From Collybia mongolica (Eukaryota; Basidiomycota; Agaricomycetes; Agaricales; Clitocybaceae): a stretch of 64,000 nucleotides of DNA. The notes beneath the pieces are model-generated. The model was not told the origin of the DNA. It did no database searches and saw only the letters and a program-made list of their open reading frames with translations. Numbering within the stretch: position 1 is the stretch's first letter; every line of letters starts with the position of its first letter. This document shows, in pieces, positions 1 through 11,355 of the stretch. The stretch is from the NCBI GenBank assembly GCA_013420905.1, contig JAAXNY010000004.1, positions 4,154,001 through 4,218,000 on the forward strand. Reading direction: 5' to 3'. A program made the position numbers and the translations under genes.

Positions 1-2
1 GA

Positions 3-275
3 GCCTCCGATCGCTCCAGTTACACCCACGCTCCCCGCTCCGCAGTGGCAGATCCCGATCCTACCTGCCCAACCCCCTCCAAGTTTACGGGCGACCAACC
101 AACTCGAACGATTATCCCCTCCACACGACCCTATCGCGTTGATTCCTATACTACCTCACGACAGTGCGACCAGCGGCGTGTTAGGGACACCCCTTCCATC
201 ATCATGACCTCCCCAGCTGGAGTGGAAATTTGTCTGAAGAACCTTCAATTCAGGCCCACGGCCGACGAGAATTAA
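3..275 (+). CDS. possible 3' end of an upstream gene
   Basis: One frame is open from the left window edge to a TAA at 273-275 and could be the terminal exon of a gene that begins outside the window. The peptide is rich in Pro, Ser, Thr and Arg and shows no domain I recognise. No ATG opens it inside the window; the first possible start is a GTG, which would not serve here. It may equally be chance open sequence. Confidence 0.25.
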   Translation, partial: ASDRSSYTHAPRSAVADPDPTCPTPSKFTGDQPTRTIIPSTRPYRVDSYTTSRQCDQRRVRDTPSIIMTSPAGVEICLKNLQFRPTADEN

Positions 276-646
276 AGTGTACCAGTAATTCCCAATATTC
301 CAAGTGTTGGAACTCTGCGAGACCCCACGAAATTATACCCATCTGACCTTCTTTCGAACAGTACAATATACCCTACGGTCACAGACTATATAGCCAAGGA
401 CGAATATCCTGGACACTTAACTGCTCAAATTGTAAATTCACCACTGTAATGTACATATGGTCCTAGCTATAAGGGCGTAAGAAGTAACGACTTGACTCCC
501 GAAGTTAATTTGTAAAGCCGCGAGCGGCGAGCAGGAAATCTTTCGATGGCATCAATCTGCACTGATGGTCGGAGATCGAAACTAAACTTGGAAGTGGACC
601 ACCACCACACCACGCGGCTTGTTCTTCTAAAAGCTGCGGTTCTGCA
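276..646. other. intergenic region, presumed promoter of the next gene
   Basis: I see no gene here. The stretch lies before the first ATG of the symmetric-exon gene at 647. An open frame on the minus strand over 467-739 overlaps that gene's first exon and is treated as a shadow. Confidence 0.4.
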
Positions 647-2912
647 ATGGGGAAGAAGAACAAAGGTTTCAAGGAGAAAGTAAGTTGCGTGAATCAACGT
701 GGTCGGTATCACAACCGGTCTAACGCCTCCCACTCCCACTTTTAGCTCTATTCAATCCCGCGTTGCAAGATCCTGGTGATCCTGAACCCTTGGGGAAGCC
801 ATGGCCATCCCACTTTCGCAAACAATATTGGGGGCTGGTTCGAGAGGATGCTACAAGATGAATACCCCGGGAAATGTATTAATATGATCTTTACTCGCCC
901 CAGTGTAAGTCTTGTTATTGACAACTTACGATTTCCGAATTTTTAGAACGTCATGACCAGGATACCGTAACCCTCGTAGAAATTCCTGAAGATGTTGAAG
1001 TCGCCCCATTACTAGGAGCACATCATCACTGTAATTTTTTGATTCCGCCGTATAACGCGTCCAGCGCGATATCGTACATTTATGAGTACAATTATATCAA
1101 GAAAGGACCCCCAGAGCGCCAGAGTAAGTCATATAATTCACTAACCCGCGTTATATCTCGCTTGCACACACTTTTCAATCGCTGTATAGGCTGTTGGAAG
1201 CCTGGCTTTCCTTCATACCAGTCTCTTCGGAGCGACTTTGCTGTAAAGTTCCCTTACCCTATTCCGAGCCCAGCGCCCAATCCTCCTGATTCACTTGGTA
1301 ACCTCGCCCAACCCCTCCCTCCACACCTTATAAGACGGCCCGATGAACCTGCGCCCATTTTTGATCACCTCTCTTGCACCATTCCAGCCACCAGTATCTC
1401 CACCCCAAGCTCCCACCTATCAAAGTCAATTCCTTCCCCAGAACATATAAAAAAACTTGAGTTTCAGAGTGCAGTAAGTGTTTTTTACACTTGGCATTTA
1501 TTTGCGTTGACTAGTAAAATTTGTCCTACATTCAAGTTGTACACACCTCCAACAGATTTGTCCAAAGTACACGATTACAAACAAGAGCCGGTTAAACCTG
1601 AAATTAAGCAGGAGAGGCGCGCCATTATTGGGAAGAGTGATCCCTATGAAGATGGTTGATTTTATGCTTCAAAAAACGATTTACATTCTAATCCAACCAA
1701 AATACAGAGGAAGCCGCGACTAGTCTCCTTCGGGCCAGAGACGATATACATTCAAAACCAGTTAAAAATGAACCGTCCGGTAACGAATCCATACTCGTAT
1801 CTAATCTCTAATACTAAAACAGTTACCTAGTGGATCATGCAGAAGAGTTTCTTCATTCTATTATCGGCGTCAAAAAGGAGGAGCCTTTCCCTCACTATGT
1901 CCCGCCGTCGCCGCCTACACCCATGACCCACAGAAAACCTAGTTTGAAACATGGTCAGTACATGCTGACTCGGTTTTACTAAATTCTGATCACTGAACTA
2001 GATGACAACTATGAGCCATCATCTGACCTCTTGAAATTGTTTGCTACATTGCCGTCTGATCTTGTTAGCGGAGCTTCCACAGATCCAGCTATACCGAATC
2101 CTGTAAAGGTGGAGGACAGCGTTAGTAAGTCGTATGGTTTCCAAAATCAACTTTTGCAAGTTCTTAACCTTTGTATATATAGCCAATGAATATTGTCCTT
2201 CTGATGAACTGTTGGCGACATTCGCGACGTTGCCAGCCGAATTTTTGAATAGAAATGAGACCAATCAAGATGTCAAGCGAGCTATCAAGACTGAAGAAAA
2301 CCCTGTGAAAATCAGAATTAAACCTGAACCTATCGATGGTAAATCTTGTTTCAAAAATAAAGTTTTTGTCATAAATTTCTGTGGCACAGATGACATACAA
2401 CTCGGTGGTTGGAAGGAAGAATCAGTACCGATTGAAAGAGCTCGTTCGTCCACCCTTGCGACAGACGGCGGGACAATGGAACCCCAATCCAGGCCTTCTC
2501 CAGCGATCCGAGTGAAGGCGGAGCCACACGAAAACTCTCATTTACTTATGCTTCCACCAACTCGGGACCCACGGAAACGCCCACAATGTTTGTCATCAGA
2601 TCCATGTTCTTGTACTGTATAAACGCCAATATTTCTACAACAGCCACGTTGGTGTACAAGCGGGAAGAAACCTCCTCAATTTCATCGAAGCCTCAGGACC
2701 CAAGGACCAGACGAGGTTTTTGCTCTTATCACGTTACTGCCTAACCTTGTCATGAACTTTTATCGACAGCCACGTCACCAAAGCGAAAACTTGAAGCGGA
2801 GCCCGTGGATTCTACCGCTGGTAAGCGCATGTCGTCTCCCTATTTCCCCTCTTTCGACTGAATAGCTTATCGATCAGGTGTTACCAAGCGGGTAAAGGTA
2901 GAGTGGGACTGA
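647..2912 (+). CDS. unrecognised protein with symmetric exons and repeated SUMO-consensus motifs
   Basis: I do not recognise the family. The model starts at ATG 647 (MGKKNKGFKEK) and ends at TGA 2910-2912, with about twelve exons. From the exon ending near 1659 onward every intron I can place is phase 1. Two adjacent exons are clearly related: one carries SSDLLKLFATLPSDL and the next SDELLATFATLPAEF. Short hydrophobic-Lys-x-Glu motifs recur: IKQE, VKNE, VKKE, VKVE, IKTE, IKPE and VKAE, and VKVE again at the C-terminus. They match the known SUMO acceptor consensus. Basic stretches such as SPKRKLEAEP and TKRVKVEW suggest a nuclear protein; that is inference. The splice sites of exons 2 and 3 are the least certain, because the donor used there is GTGTAA. 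The gene is followed by the fucosidase on the same strand. Confidence 0.65.
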
Positions 2913-3370
2913 TGGAGCGGGTATCTTGTAAGGCTTCTCCAGATCCTTCATCATGTATATTTGTGTCAGCAGGCTGTCACTAATCGTGAAATTTGGGAGC
3001 TTATGTTAGAACAATGAGGTGTGTATCGTCTTTCTATCTTCGGTAAACAATTCACACCTACTCCAGAGAAGTATCGATATGTTTGTTGCCTCATGTTCTC
3101 CGAGTGACGTTGAAGGAAGCGAGAATCCTAAGAAGCTCCATATTTTTTGTTCTCACGATCAGAATCATAAGGTCCTTTGTATATCTGGGGTCTGGGTACG
3201 GCCCGCTGGCATAGTGGCAGACCACACACATGACTTATGCGAACCCTCGAAGCCATTAGATGGACAGGATATATGGAGGGCCAAAGATAGCTTTAGTTCC
3301 GAGCTGCCTACTTGTCGTCATTCGCGAAGCATATAAAGGTGAATCCTCCTCGCTCCAAAAGATAATCTTC
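2913..3370. other. intergenic region before the fucosidase gene
   Basis: No gene supported. Open frames here lack an ATG with coding character or run into the fucosidase signal-peptide exon from upstream. It presumably holds the terminator of the symmetric-exon gene and the promoter of the fucosidase. Confidence 0.4.
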
Positions 3371-6300
3371 ATGATGAGATCACACATGTTTACCCTGTTA
3401 TTGTCACTCTTGCCCTGGTTCGGGATCGTTTCAACCGCTCTCGTGGACTATCCATCCGAGATTCTACCCCTCAGAAATATCTTCGATAATCAGGCTGCCT
3501 CAACGAATGGTTCTGCAAATTTTGATGGACAAGGCTCCAGCTTTGATAGTCAACATCTTCCTCCAGGCCCCTGGGTTTTTGACGGTATAAAGGTGGCATT
3601 ATCAAACTTATCTTTGGTCCTCGTGTTTAAACTTTATACTCCGGTAGTATGACCTTCCCTCGACCTGGGGAGCAGCCAACGACAACGTCATCGCCAACGG
3701 CCAGATAGTCTCTCTAGATGAACCGACCTTTGTGCATGAATTGCACTTTTTGTACTCTGGGGATGCATCTGGTGGTGAGTTCTATCAGCTGAATTCAGGG
3801 ATCTGCTCAAACAACATAATTCCTCTTAAAGGGGATTTCGTGGCCAATTTTGTCTTGACTTTTACAGACAACTCCACCCAATCCATACAACGTGGGTCAT
3901 AGCAAATGTTAATTTCTTGCCCTAACTGTGTGCCATAAGTATACGCAAAGAATTGGTGGATGTGGCCAAATCTGAACAATGGAGCTATACAGATGTGAGT
4001 AAAGGGAACTATTTTATTATTTACCTCAACATGGAATATCTATCTCTCCACAGGCCTTACCACTTTGAGCTCAACGGAGCCCAAAAGAATTTCAATACTA
4101 GTCAGATTTACCAGTGGTCAACGTCGGTCTTTTCTGAAAATGCACTGAAGACCATCACCTTCCCAGCAAACAATGTCAAACGTCGGCTCCATCTCTTTGG
4201 TTTATCTTTCTCTCCTTCAGTTGTCCAAGACGGCCCCCCCTCGGGTCCTTCTCTCTCCGTCCGACGTGCAAAATTTACTTCACGGTGGGAAACTATAGAT
4301 GGCAAACGTGCTCAAGCAGTTGAAGTTACACTCGCGAACTTACTCCCGGCTCATACACTAGCATCAAATACGTCTATAACTAGGCAACACGATATTACCA
4401 TCACCGGCGCAGGCATCAAAACCGTCAGCCCAGGATCGGTCTATCGTCTGGTTCCAGGCGATCAAGCCAGGGTTGATGTTTTCGTTACAGGTAGCAGAGC
4501 CAACGGAGAGGCCAACGTCAAGATTGCAGATTCGAAAGGAAACATGATTGGGACTTCCCCTGGATGGCCTACAATGCCTTTGATCGAGAAATGGACTGCC
4601 GATGCCAGTGTTCTAAGTACCCATGAAACCCCAACCTGGGTACGTGAGCCAATAATTATTTAACCCAAAGGTAACCTGACTCTTGTCTTGTAGTGGAATC
4701 GAGCGAAGTTCGGCATCTTGTAAGTTAATGACGTTAAATTATTCTCTCTAGCATTTCTGAAACGGAATGTAGCGTACATTGGGGAGTTTACAGCTACCCT
4801 GCTTGGGTAAATATTTCTTCCGTATTCTACAAAACTTCTAATTGAACCGACGGTATCTCAAGGCACCCAATGGAACCTATGCCGAGTGGTACGAGTGAGT
4901 GAACAGGTCGATAGAAATTGAAAATGGACCTGATGAATTAACAATCAAAGTCATGACCTTCACACACCAGGTAGTCCCACATGGAACCATCACCTCCAAA
5001 CCTTTGGAAAAGTGCGTTCATCGTTCCTGTTCATGGTGCACCCTCAATTATACGCTGTTTAGGATGTTGTATATGATGACTTCATAGCGAACTTCACAGC
5101 ATCAAAGTTTAATGCGAGCGAATGGGTAGACTTGTTCGACCGGGCGGGCGCCAAATACTTCGTTCTAGTGACAGTTAGTGAATAGATTGTTATCTCATCA
5201 CATACAACTGATGGTCTAATATATCAGAAACATCATGATGGATTTGCGTTGTTTGATACTGGAAATACCACTCATCGAAGCAGCGTCCATCTTGGTCCCA
5301 AGCGTGATTTTGTGTCTGAGCTTTTGGAGACAGCGAAGAAGGAGAAGCCCGATCTTCACCGCGGTACTTACTACTCCCTGCCTGAATGGTGAGTCTTGGA
5401 CTAGTGTAATTAGAAATCGCCTAGATTGTTCTTCAGGTTCAATCCTGATTCAGCACAGTACGGCTTTGGTGTGTGGCCAGGAGGTTTAGCTCACAACGCA
5501 TTCAACGACTCTATCCTTGAACCATACACGGGACGGTTAGAAATCAATGACTACCTCGAAGACCTCCAGCTTCCTCAAATGCTCGATTTGGCTCTCAAGT
5601 ATGGAACCGAAATAATGGTTCGTTGCCCAGTACTATTCGCTACGGAAACCAGCTAATCCCATTGACCCCATTAGTGGTGCGACATTGGAGGTCCAAACAA
5701 AACACTCGAGTTTGCGTCCCAATTCTACAATCATGCCTTCACTACTGGCCGTCAGGTTACGATAAATAACAGTAAGTATCATATTCGGGATATTCGCACG
5801 ACATAATCACTTATGCCATATTTAAGGGTGTGGAGCAGTTCCAGATTTCGATACGCCCGAATATGCAACATTTGGCACAACTCAGACTCAGAGTTGGGAG
5901 TCGAATGAAGGCATGGATCCCTTCAGTTATGGTCTGAACTCGGCAACTCAGCCGAGTCAGTACAAAAATGGGTCCACTATCGTTCAAACACTTGTCGACA
6001 TCGTGTCAAAAAACGGGAATTAGTTAGTGATCTAGTTTTTTTTGGTGGTGCTTGGTGTTTATTTTGTTTCAAAGTCTACTTGATGTTGGACCAAATGCAG
6101 AAGGGGAGATAATCACCCCAGAGATGAACAACCTGCTCGATGCTGGTGCCTGGTTGAAATATTCAGGGGAATGCGTATATGACACCGTGCGTTCAGGCGG
6201 GAACATCTCCTAGACACATTGATCATTCTTTATTACAGAACTACTGGTTCCCAGGCTCCCAGGACGACAAGGCCTCTCAAACTGTGAGATTCACGACCAC

Positions 6301-6541
6301 TCCGAAGACTTTCTGCATCGTGGCTTTCGGCGCTCCTACCAATGGCCAGATTGTCATTCATAAACGTCTGCCATTGCTCCCTGGCGATAGTATCATATTG
6401 CTTAATCCCACACAAGATGGAGACGACCTTCCTTGGTCTGTAGATGTAGGAAGTGGCGAACTGACAGTCAATGTTTCTACTAGTGCGCTGGAGAGTGGGC
6501 GATATGCTTGGGCATTCCGGGTATCATATAATCTCGAGTAA
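3371..6541 (+). CDS. secreted GH29 alpha-L-fucosidase
   Basis: Predicted glycoside hydrolase family 29 enzyme that removes alpha-L-fucose from glycans, acting outside the cell. The first exon, from ATG 3371, encodes a clear signal peptide (FTLLLSLLPWFGIVSTA). A long N-terminal beta-rich region follows. The catalytic barrel starts at WNRAKFGI/FVHWGVYSYPAW, continues through HTPGSPTWNHHLQTFGK, DVVYDDFIANF and KHHDGFALFDT, and reaches EIMWCDIGGPNK. The Asp in that last motif is the expected nucleophile by family analogy. A C-terminal beta-sandwich-like part ends at TAA 6541. More than ten short introns join in frame, for example at KNGNY/LLDVGPNAEG near 6020-6075. No disruption is visible, so the gene looks intact. 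Several N-x-S/T sites fit a secreted glycoprotein. The family assignment is strong; the exact substrate is unknown. Confidence 0.9.
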
Positions 6542-6824
6542 CCTTATCAATGTCCAGTCCTTCCTACCTTCCTTCTTGCTAGGGCTTCAAAACGAATAAA
6601 ATCCTCTGTCTGACTGATAATTAGCTAGCGTGGCCTTTTGAAGACCATTGGGTTACAACAGAGCGAGGAATTCGTTTACATTTTCGAAGGCCTGTATCTG
6701 CTGCGTGCCAGTGCACCCACCACCGACACCCACAGGACCCTGCCGGGAAAATCCATGAGCATCAAATGACAGGAGGGTGATCTCTAATCACAAACGGCGC
6801 TAAATACATTTGAATGATACCACG

Positions 6825-8014
6825 ATGTCTGTCACCGTTGCTGAGTTCGAGGATGACAGGTTGGGCTCTCTCACGAAACAGCTTATCGCTCTTGGGGCCA
6901 AACATCTCGAACGTCTCGTTGAATTGAGAGAGCAGGTTCGATCACGGGCGCTTTTTGAAGTCATCCTAGGCTAATCATGATTTTTTTGTAGAGTCGAAAC
7001 GATGAAGCTCTTACCCAGACTCTCGCGAAAGAGAAAAATATGGCGAAGACTGATAACCGATCTGAAAAAATGAAGCATGACTGGTACGTAGGAATGAGGA
7101 ACAGCATGAAAGAAATAGACAAGAAGGTCGGGTGTGTGAAGATCCACGATGACTTTCGATTCTTAGATCTGGGGTAAGCGTCACCAGCCGTTGTCCACAA
7201 TTCTTGATGAGCCAACATGATGGAAAACAGGTGCTGTCCTGGAGGGTTCGCCTCGTATATTCTGGGGCAGGCTGAGAAGTCAAACATAGTGGGCTGTAAG
7301 GGAATCGGGATATCACTTCCAACAGAACAAGCAGGATATGGTCTCGAATTGCCTGATAATTTACGGAAATCATTCGAGATTCACTGGGCTGATCTCACTC
7401 ACTATTGGCTTGGGCCCGAGGATGGGCCTCGTACCCAAGAAGGTGCGGGCGAGTTCAGCGAGCTCCCGCCTGGTATAACGGACAAGTCCTTCGAGTTCGT
7501 TATACTTGGCGCGAGCATCATATACTCCGACACGCCTAACAATAGGGCCGGTATCGATCGGCTCCTCATGGCACAGTTAATTATCGGGTTGCTGGCTACT
7601 CGCCAGGGTGGTACGATGATGGTGAAACTTGCGCATATTGAACGTGTCATGACAGCAAAAGTGCTGTACCTGTTGCACCTTCTTTCGACTGAGGTATGGG
7701 CCGTAAAGCCGTTACGACAGCATTCCAAACAGCCTACGTTCTATGCTATCGCAAAGGGCGTTGGCAGTGGACGGCAGGGAGGGCGGGTTGCAGAGGTAGT
7801 GGTTGAGTTAAGAAAGTTATGGTATCGATTAACATTTGAGGGTGACCTGTTCATGCCTGCACAGCTGGATTTCGTGATTACAACGAAGGATCTTCGAGAG
7901 GGGAAGGATGGATTCTTGGATAGGATGGTGGAAATGGGTGAAGAGGTTTGCAAAGTACAGGTGATGGGTCTACAAAACGCGATGAAATTTTCAAAGAAAC
8001 ACCGTCAAAGGTAG
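6825..8014 (+). CDS. FtsJ-like SAM-dependent methyltransferase
   Basis: Predicted S-adenosylmethionine-dependent methyltransferase with an FtsJ/RrmJ-type Rossmann fold. FtsJ enzymes usually methylate the 2'-OH of RNA ribose; the substrate here is unknown. ATG 6825 begins MSVTVAEFEDDRLGSL, followed by a short helical, charged N-terminus. Three exons join at ELREQ/SRNDE (intron 6935-6991) and FLDLG/CCPGGFASYIL. The second junction rebuilds the SAM-binding motif I, DLGCCPGGFAS. Later features are WADLTHYWLG, FVILGASIIYSD and a VKL after the GGTMM stretch, which lie about where the FtsJ D and K catalytic positions fall. That alignment is by eye only. FtsJ-like proteins of this kind are common as scattered paralogues in Agaricomycetes. 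Confidence 0.8.
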
Positions 8015-8142
8015 GGTGTCAAAAAGATACCACACTGGTTAACAAGCCTTGTTACAAGAAGCAGATAGAAGCTCAACGTATTTCATACATGATATTGTAC
8101 ATATCAAGACTCAGTAATTCTGAATGATTGGTCATTCCATCG

Positions 8143-8914
8143 TTATGTCCCCACTCCGATGCTTTTCAGGTATTGAATTCGATGTAGATTTACATCGGTT
8201 TCGCTGCTTCGATTATGGGGCACCCACTTGGGTTCGTCCTGCGTTCTGAGATTAGAAAGAACGCATTCCTTGAGGAAGGACATATTCTCACCTTGAAAAG
8301 ACGCAAAGCCTTGATATTATCTTGCTCATCGAGAGTGAAGCGATGATAGATGCCCGCTGGCACCACAAGGAGGTCGCCAGGTTCGACAGCGAGACGGATC
8401 CAGGCATCCGTCGGCGTCTCTAAAGTGTGTTGCTTTTCAATGCTATTCTCAAGAGTATATGCTTGACTGACGCACCTCGAACGTCGAAAAACCCACTCCC
8501 CGATAGGATGTACCTGATCTCCTCATCCTCGTGCATGTGCCTGAAACATTGGTTTTGAGGTGTGAAAGACTATCCCCATGCCATCAAGCAGGTAGACAGA
8601 GCGCACTCTTGGAAAAATCCTCGGATTTTCTCCTCATAGATCTGTTCTATGGATGAGTGCCCAGTTGATTGTCGCAATGTTAGGCTTCTACGCACATCGC
8701 CCATCCCCTCTTTCGATACGTTGATCATGTCCCTGTTCTTGTATCCCCGATCCTTTGCAATGGCATCGATCTGGCTCTCGTATCCTTGGACAGGGATTGT
8801 CCAAAATTTGACTCCAATAGCGTTCATTGTCTCTGAGGATACTGGGCGTGATGGATTGCAGTCGTGTGGCAGTCGCTGGTCGCCGGAGACGTTGTCGAAG
8901 TAGTATGCACGCAT
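8143..8914 (-). CDS. ADI1: acireductone dioxygenase
   Basis: Cupin-fold metalloenzyme of the methionine salvage pathway. With iron it oxidises acireductone to the 2-keto precursor of methionine plus formate. ATG 8914 begins [18 protein letters not shown], which matches the family start closely. The metal-binding motif [10 protein letters not shown] lies in the third exon and the later ligand His in [13 protein letters not shown] in the fourth. The protein ends [15 protein letters not shown]...KSIGVGT with TAA 8143-8145. Five exons join in frame with introns of about 50 bases. All expected metal ligands (His, His, Glu, His) are visible and the length is normal for the family. It is a single-copy housekeeping gene that borders the Hsp70/coiled-coil cluster. 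Confidence 0.93.
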
Positions 8915-9324
8915 TTTGGAGGTGAGATATTAATGAAAGCAGGAAACAAGAGGCAAAGTTACGTTGAACGTTCGCCATCGCTGCCGGTGATTTCCTTTGG
9001 TAATTTGTAAATACCCCAATATAAGATTGTGCCGTCTGCCTCCGTGTCTGACTTCGACAACAAAGGACAGCTTTGACCTATCTCTCCTTGGGGTAAAGAT
9101 AATTAAATGAATCAGATCCGGGGACGAGTGTGAACAAAACAACATAGGCGACCCTGAACGAGTGACGGTGTGAGCACAAGCAGTGGGGTAATGTACCTTG
9201 TCTCTTGTCCATACTAATGCCTCATTACAGTACCATCGACTTTCAACTATGTGTCCTAACTACTATACAACGTCTATAAGGCTCAACCGCCTCCCTACTA
9301 CGGCTCGGATTGATGCTAGCCCCT
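8915..9324. other. intergenic region, ADI1 promoter and 3' flank of coiled-coil A
   Basis: Both neighbours lie on the minus strand, so this stretch holds the ADI1 promoter and the 3' flank of coiled-coil gene A. I see no gene, RNA or repeat in it. Confidence 0.4.
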
Positions 9325-11180
9325 TTACAATGCCGACGCCAGGACGACCTTGGGTTTCTTTAGAATGGTTGGAGGAAAGCCCTTCTTCGAGGCTTGAATA
9401 CTGAGGCCGAAGTCCGTCGTCCCCGCAACTCGTTCTCCTATGACTGCTCTCCCGTTTTGCAGGAATGTGTCGTCCATGATTTCTGGGTTGAAGCCCTCTC
9501 CAACATTGACGACAGAAATATTGAAGTTGTCGGAAATTAGTCCCTCGCCGATGGCCTCTTGGATACGATACGCGAGTCTCCCAATTGCGTCCAGTCGTTC
9601 CCAAAACTTACTGAAATATCTATGCTTGTCCAGGTCCTGCATTGAATATCCCGCAATGTTAAAAACCTCTGATATTTCTTCCGTCACAATTTCCACAACC
9701 CTTTGATGCGCGTCTTGTTCCACTAAATTTCTGATTTGGTTGCGCGTCATGGCGCGCCACCTTCCCGATATCGACTGTCCTTCTGCGGAACATTAGTCGT
9801 CAGGTCCTGGTAATCACACGCAGTCGTACCTGTATCTCGAACCCGAGCATAAATCGCGTCAAATATAGGATCATGTCTCGGAACCCCTGGAACCCAACCA
9901 TCTACCACCCTTTTACATGCGTGGACAAAGCAGACTTGCAAAGCAATCTGTACTGGCATGGGGTCAAACTCGGTTCCTTCCTGTCTGGATCTCAACGCCC
10001 GCGTAATATATTTTCCTAAGCTGACCGCACTCTGTGCGTGCGTCGCTTCGACGTGTCCCTTTTGAGCCTTTCCCAAGTCCTCTAAGGAATCAGCCATGAA
10101 AGCCGCCACCTGCAATATCTCTGCATTCAAAGATTTAACCATTCCAATGATGTCGGCGCCAGACAGCGAGTTCTCTTTGGGCATGAACGCCTGCGCCCCT
10201 TTCAACTCCGATGCTTTCATCTCCAGGAGTTCCAGGGTCTGTTGTCGTAGGGCTTCTGCCTGTCGAAGCTGGTTTACTGTTGTCTGCAATTCCTCCGATT
10301 GTCGTTTAAGTTGCGCCTCCAAATCCCTATTCCGACTTTCAGCCTTTTCGGCCTTCATAATTGCAGTGTTCGTGGTGGCAATCATTTCTTTCTTTTCTCG
10401 TTCGTAGTTCTGGAGCGTTTTGTCCAGGTCATGTACCAGCGATTGATTGCTCCTCGGGGACTGTTCTTGGTGTGTATAGCGCACGTCTGCCGCTCCAATA
10501 TGACTTCTACAATCACCCTTTTCCACATTTGCGTGCCGCCGGTTGTCGAGATGGGTGTAAATCGCATCGGATGGACTGGCGCGGCTGTAGCGGTCTTCTT
10601 CTTTGCTCGACCGGTGAAAAACTAACTCCTCATTTGTGTGTACTCTTCGTTCCGCAACTCTGACCTCTTTTGGGCGCTCCACGTTTGTTTCAATCCCTCT
10701 TTGGGGTACTTGGAGCCTTGTGTAGCGCATGCCTTCCACATCAACATAGCTCCTACTATTCCCCGTATTTCCGTATCCTCTAGCGTCGGATTGTTGTGAG
10801 CGAATTGCATCTGACGCTCTTGTGTAATGTGGGCGTCTCTCCCCACTAATTCCATATACGACTTGCTCCTCACGCATATGTGCTCTTCCTTCCTCGGCTC
10901 TCGAACCTCTTAGGTTTTCTAGGTTCATTTCAATGTCTGAATCATAACCATGGCCAGTGCCGTGGCGATTCTTATCTGTGAAGTAGGCCTGCGAGATCCT
11001 CTCTTGGCCTGATGTCACCTCATGGTAGGTCTTTGATCGCGTAGCTTGCATTGTTCCAGATTGTGATTTATATCTAGTGGTAGCGTCCTCTGTATGTTCA
11101 GATGAATGGATCGACGCTTGAACGACTGTATCGACAGACGTTTCTGAATTCGCGGGATGATTCGTGGGGTCACTTGTCAT
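9325..11180 (-). CDS. coiled-coil family protein A, partner of Hsp70-like 1
   Basis: Member of a six-copy family in this window, called coiled-coil A-F here; I know no named family for it. ATG 11180 begins MTSDPTNHPANSETS. Two exons (11180-9830, 9782-9325) give about 600 residues. The N-terminal half is polar and low in complexity. A long charged coiled coil follows (about residues 245-325), then the family core: SLSGADIIGMVKSLNAEILQ, QVAAFMADSLE and FDPMPVQIALQVCFVHACKR. A phase-1 intron (9829-9783) falls just before the second module, which carries GRWRAMTRNQ, AIGEGL, FNPEIMDDTF, VAGTTDFGLS and KKPKVVLASAL before TAA. It shares a 175-bp gap head-to-head with Hsp70-like 1. Co-expression and physical partnership are inferred. 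Function is unknown; a scaffold or co-factor for the ATPase is one possibility. Confidence 0.82.
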
Positions 11181-11355
11181 GGTAGGAAACTAGCCCTGGC
11201 TGAACGTTGTAATCACGTATCAGTGGCCGCATCCTCGTGCTGGATTTCACCAAGTTCCAACGTGTTCAACGCGTGGTGTAATCGATGGGCGCCTACTGGG
11301 CATAGAAAGGCGAACATGAGCTGCGGAGCTCCTCCACGCCTCTTGGGTTCTCACT
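11181..11355. promoter_or_regulatory. bidirectional promoter, pair 1
   Basis: These 175 bp are all that separates the start codons of coiled-coil A (minus) and Hsp70-like 1 (plus). The block at 11258-11296 begins CAACGTGTTC, contains GCGTGGTGTAATCGATGG and ends GCGCCTAC. The same block is found before Hsp70-like 2 and the decayed Hsp70-like 5. An A/T-rich CATAGAAAG stretch follows at about the distance of a TATA element, and the Hsp70 ATG lies about 60 bases beyond the block. Confidence 0.65.
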
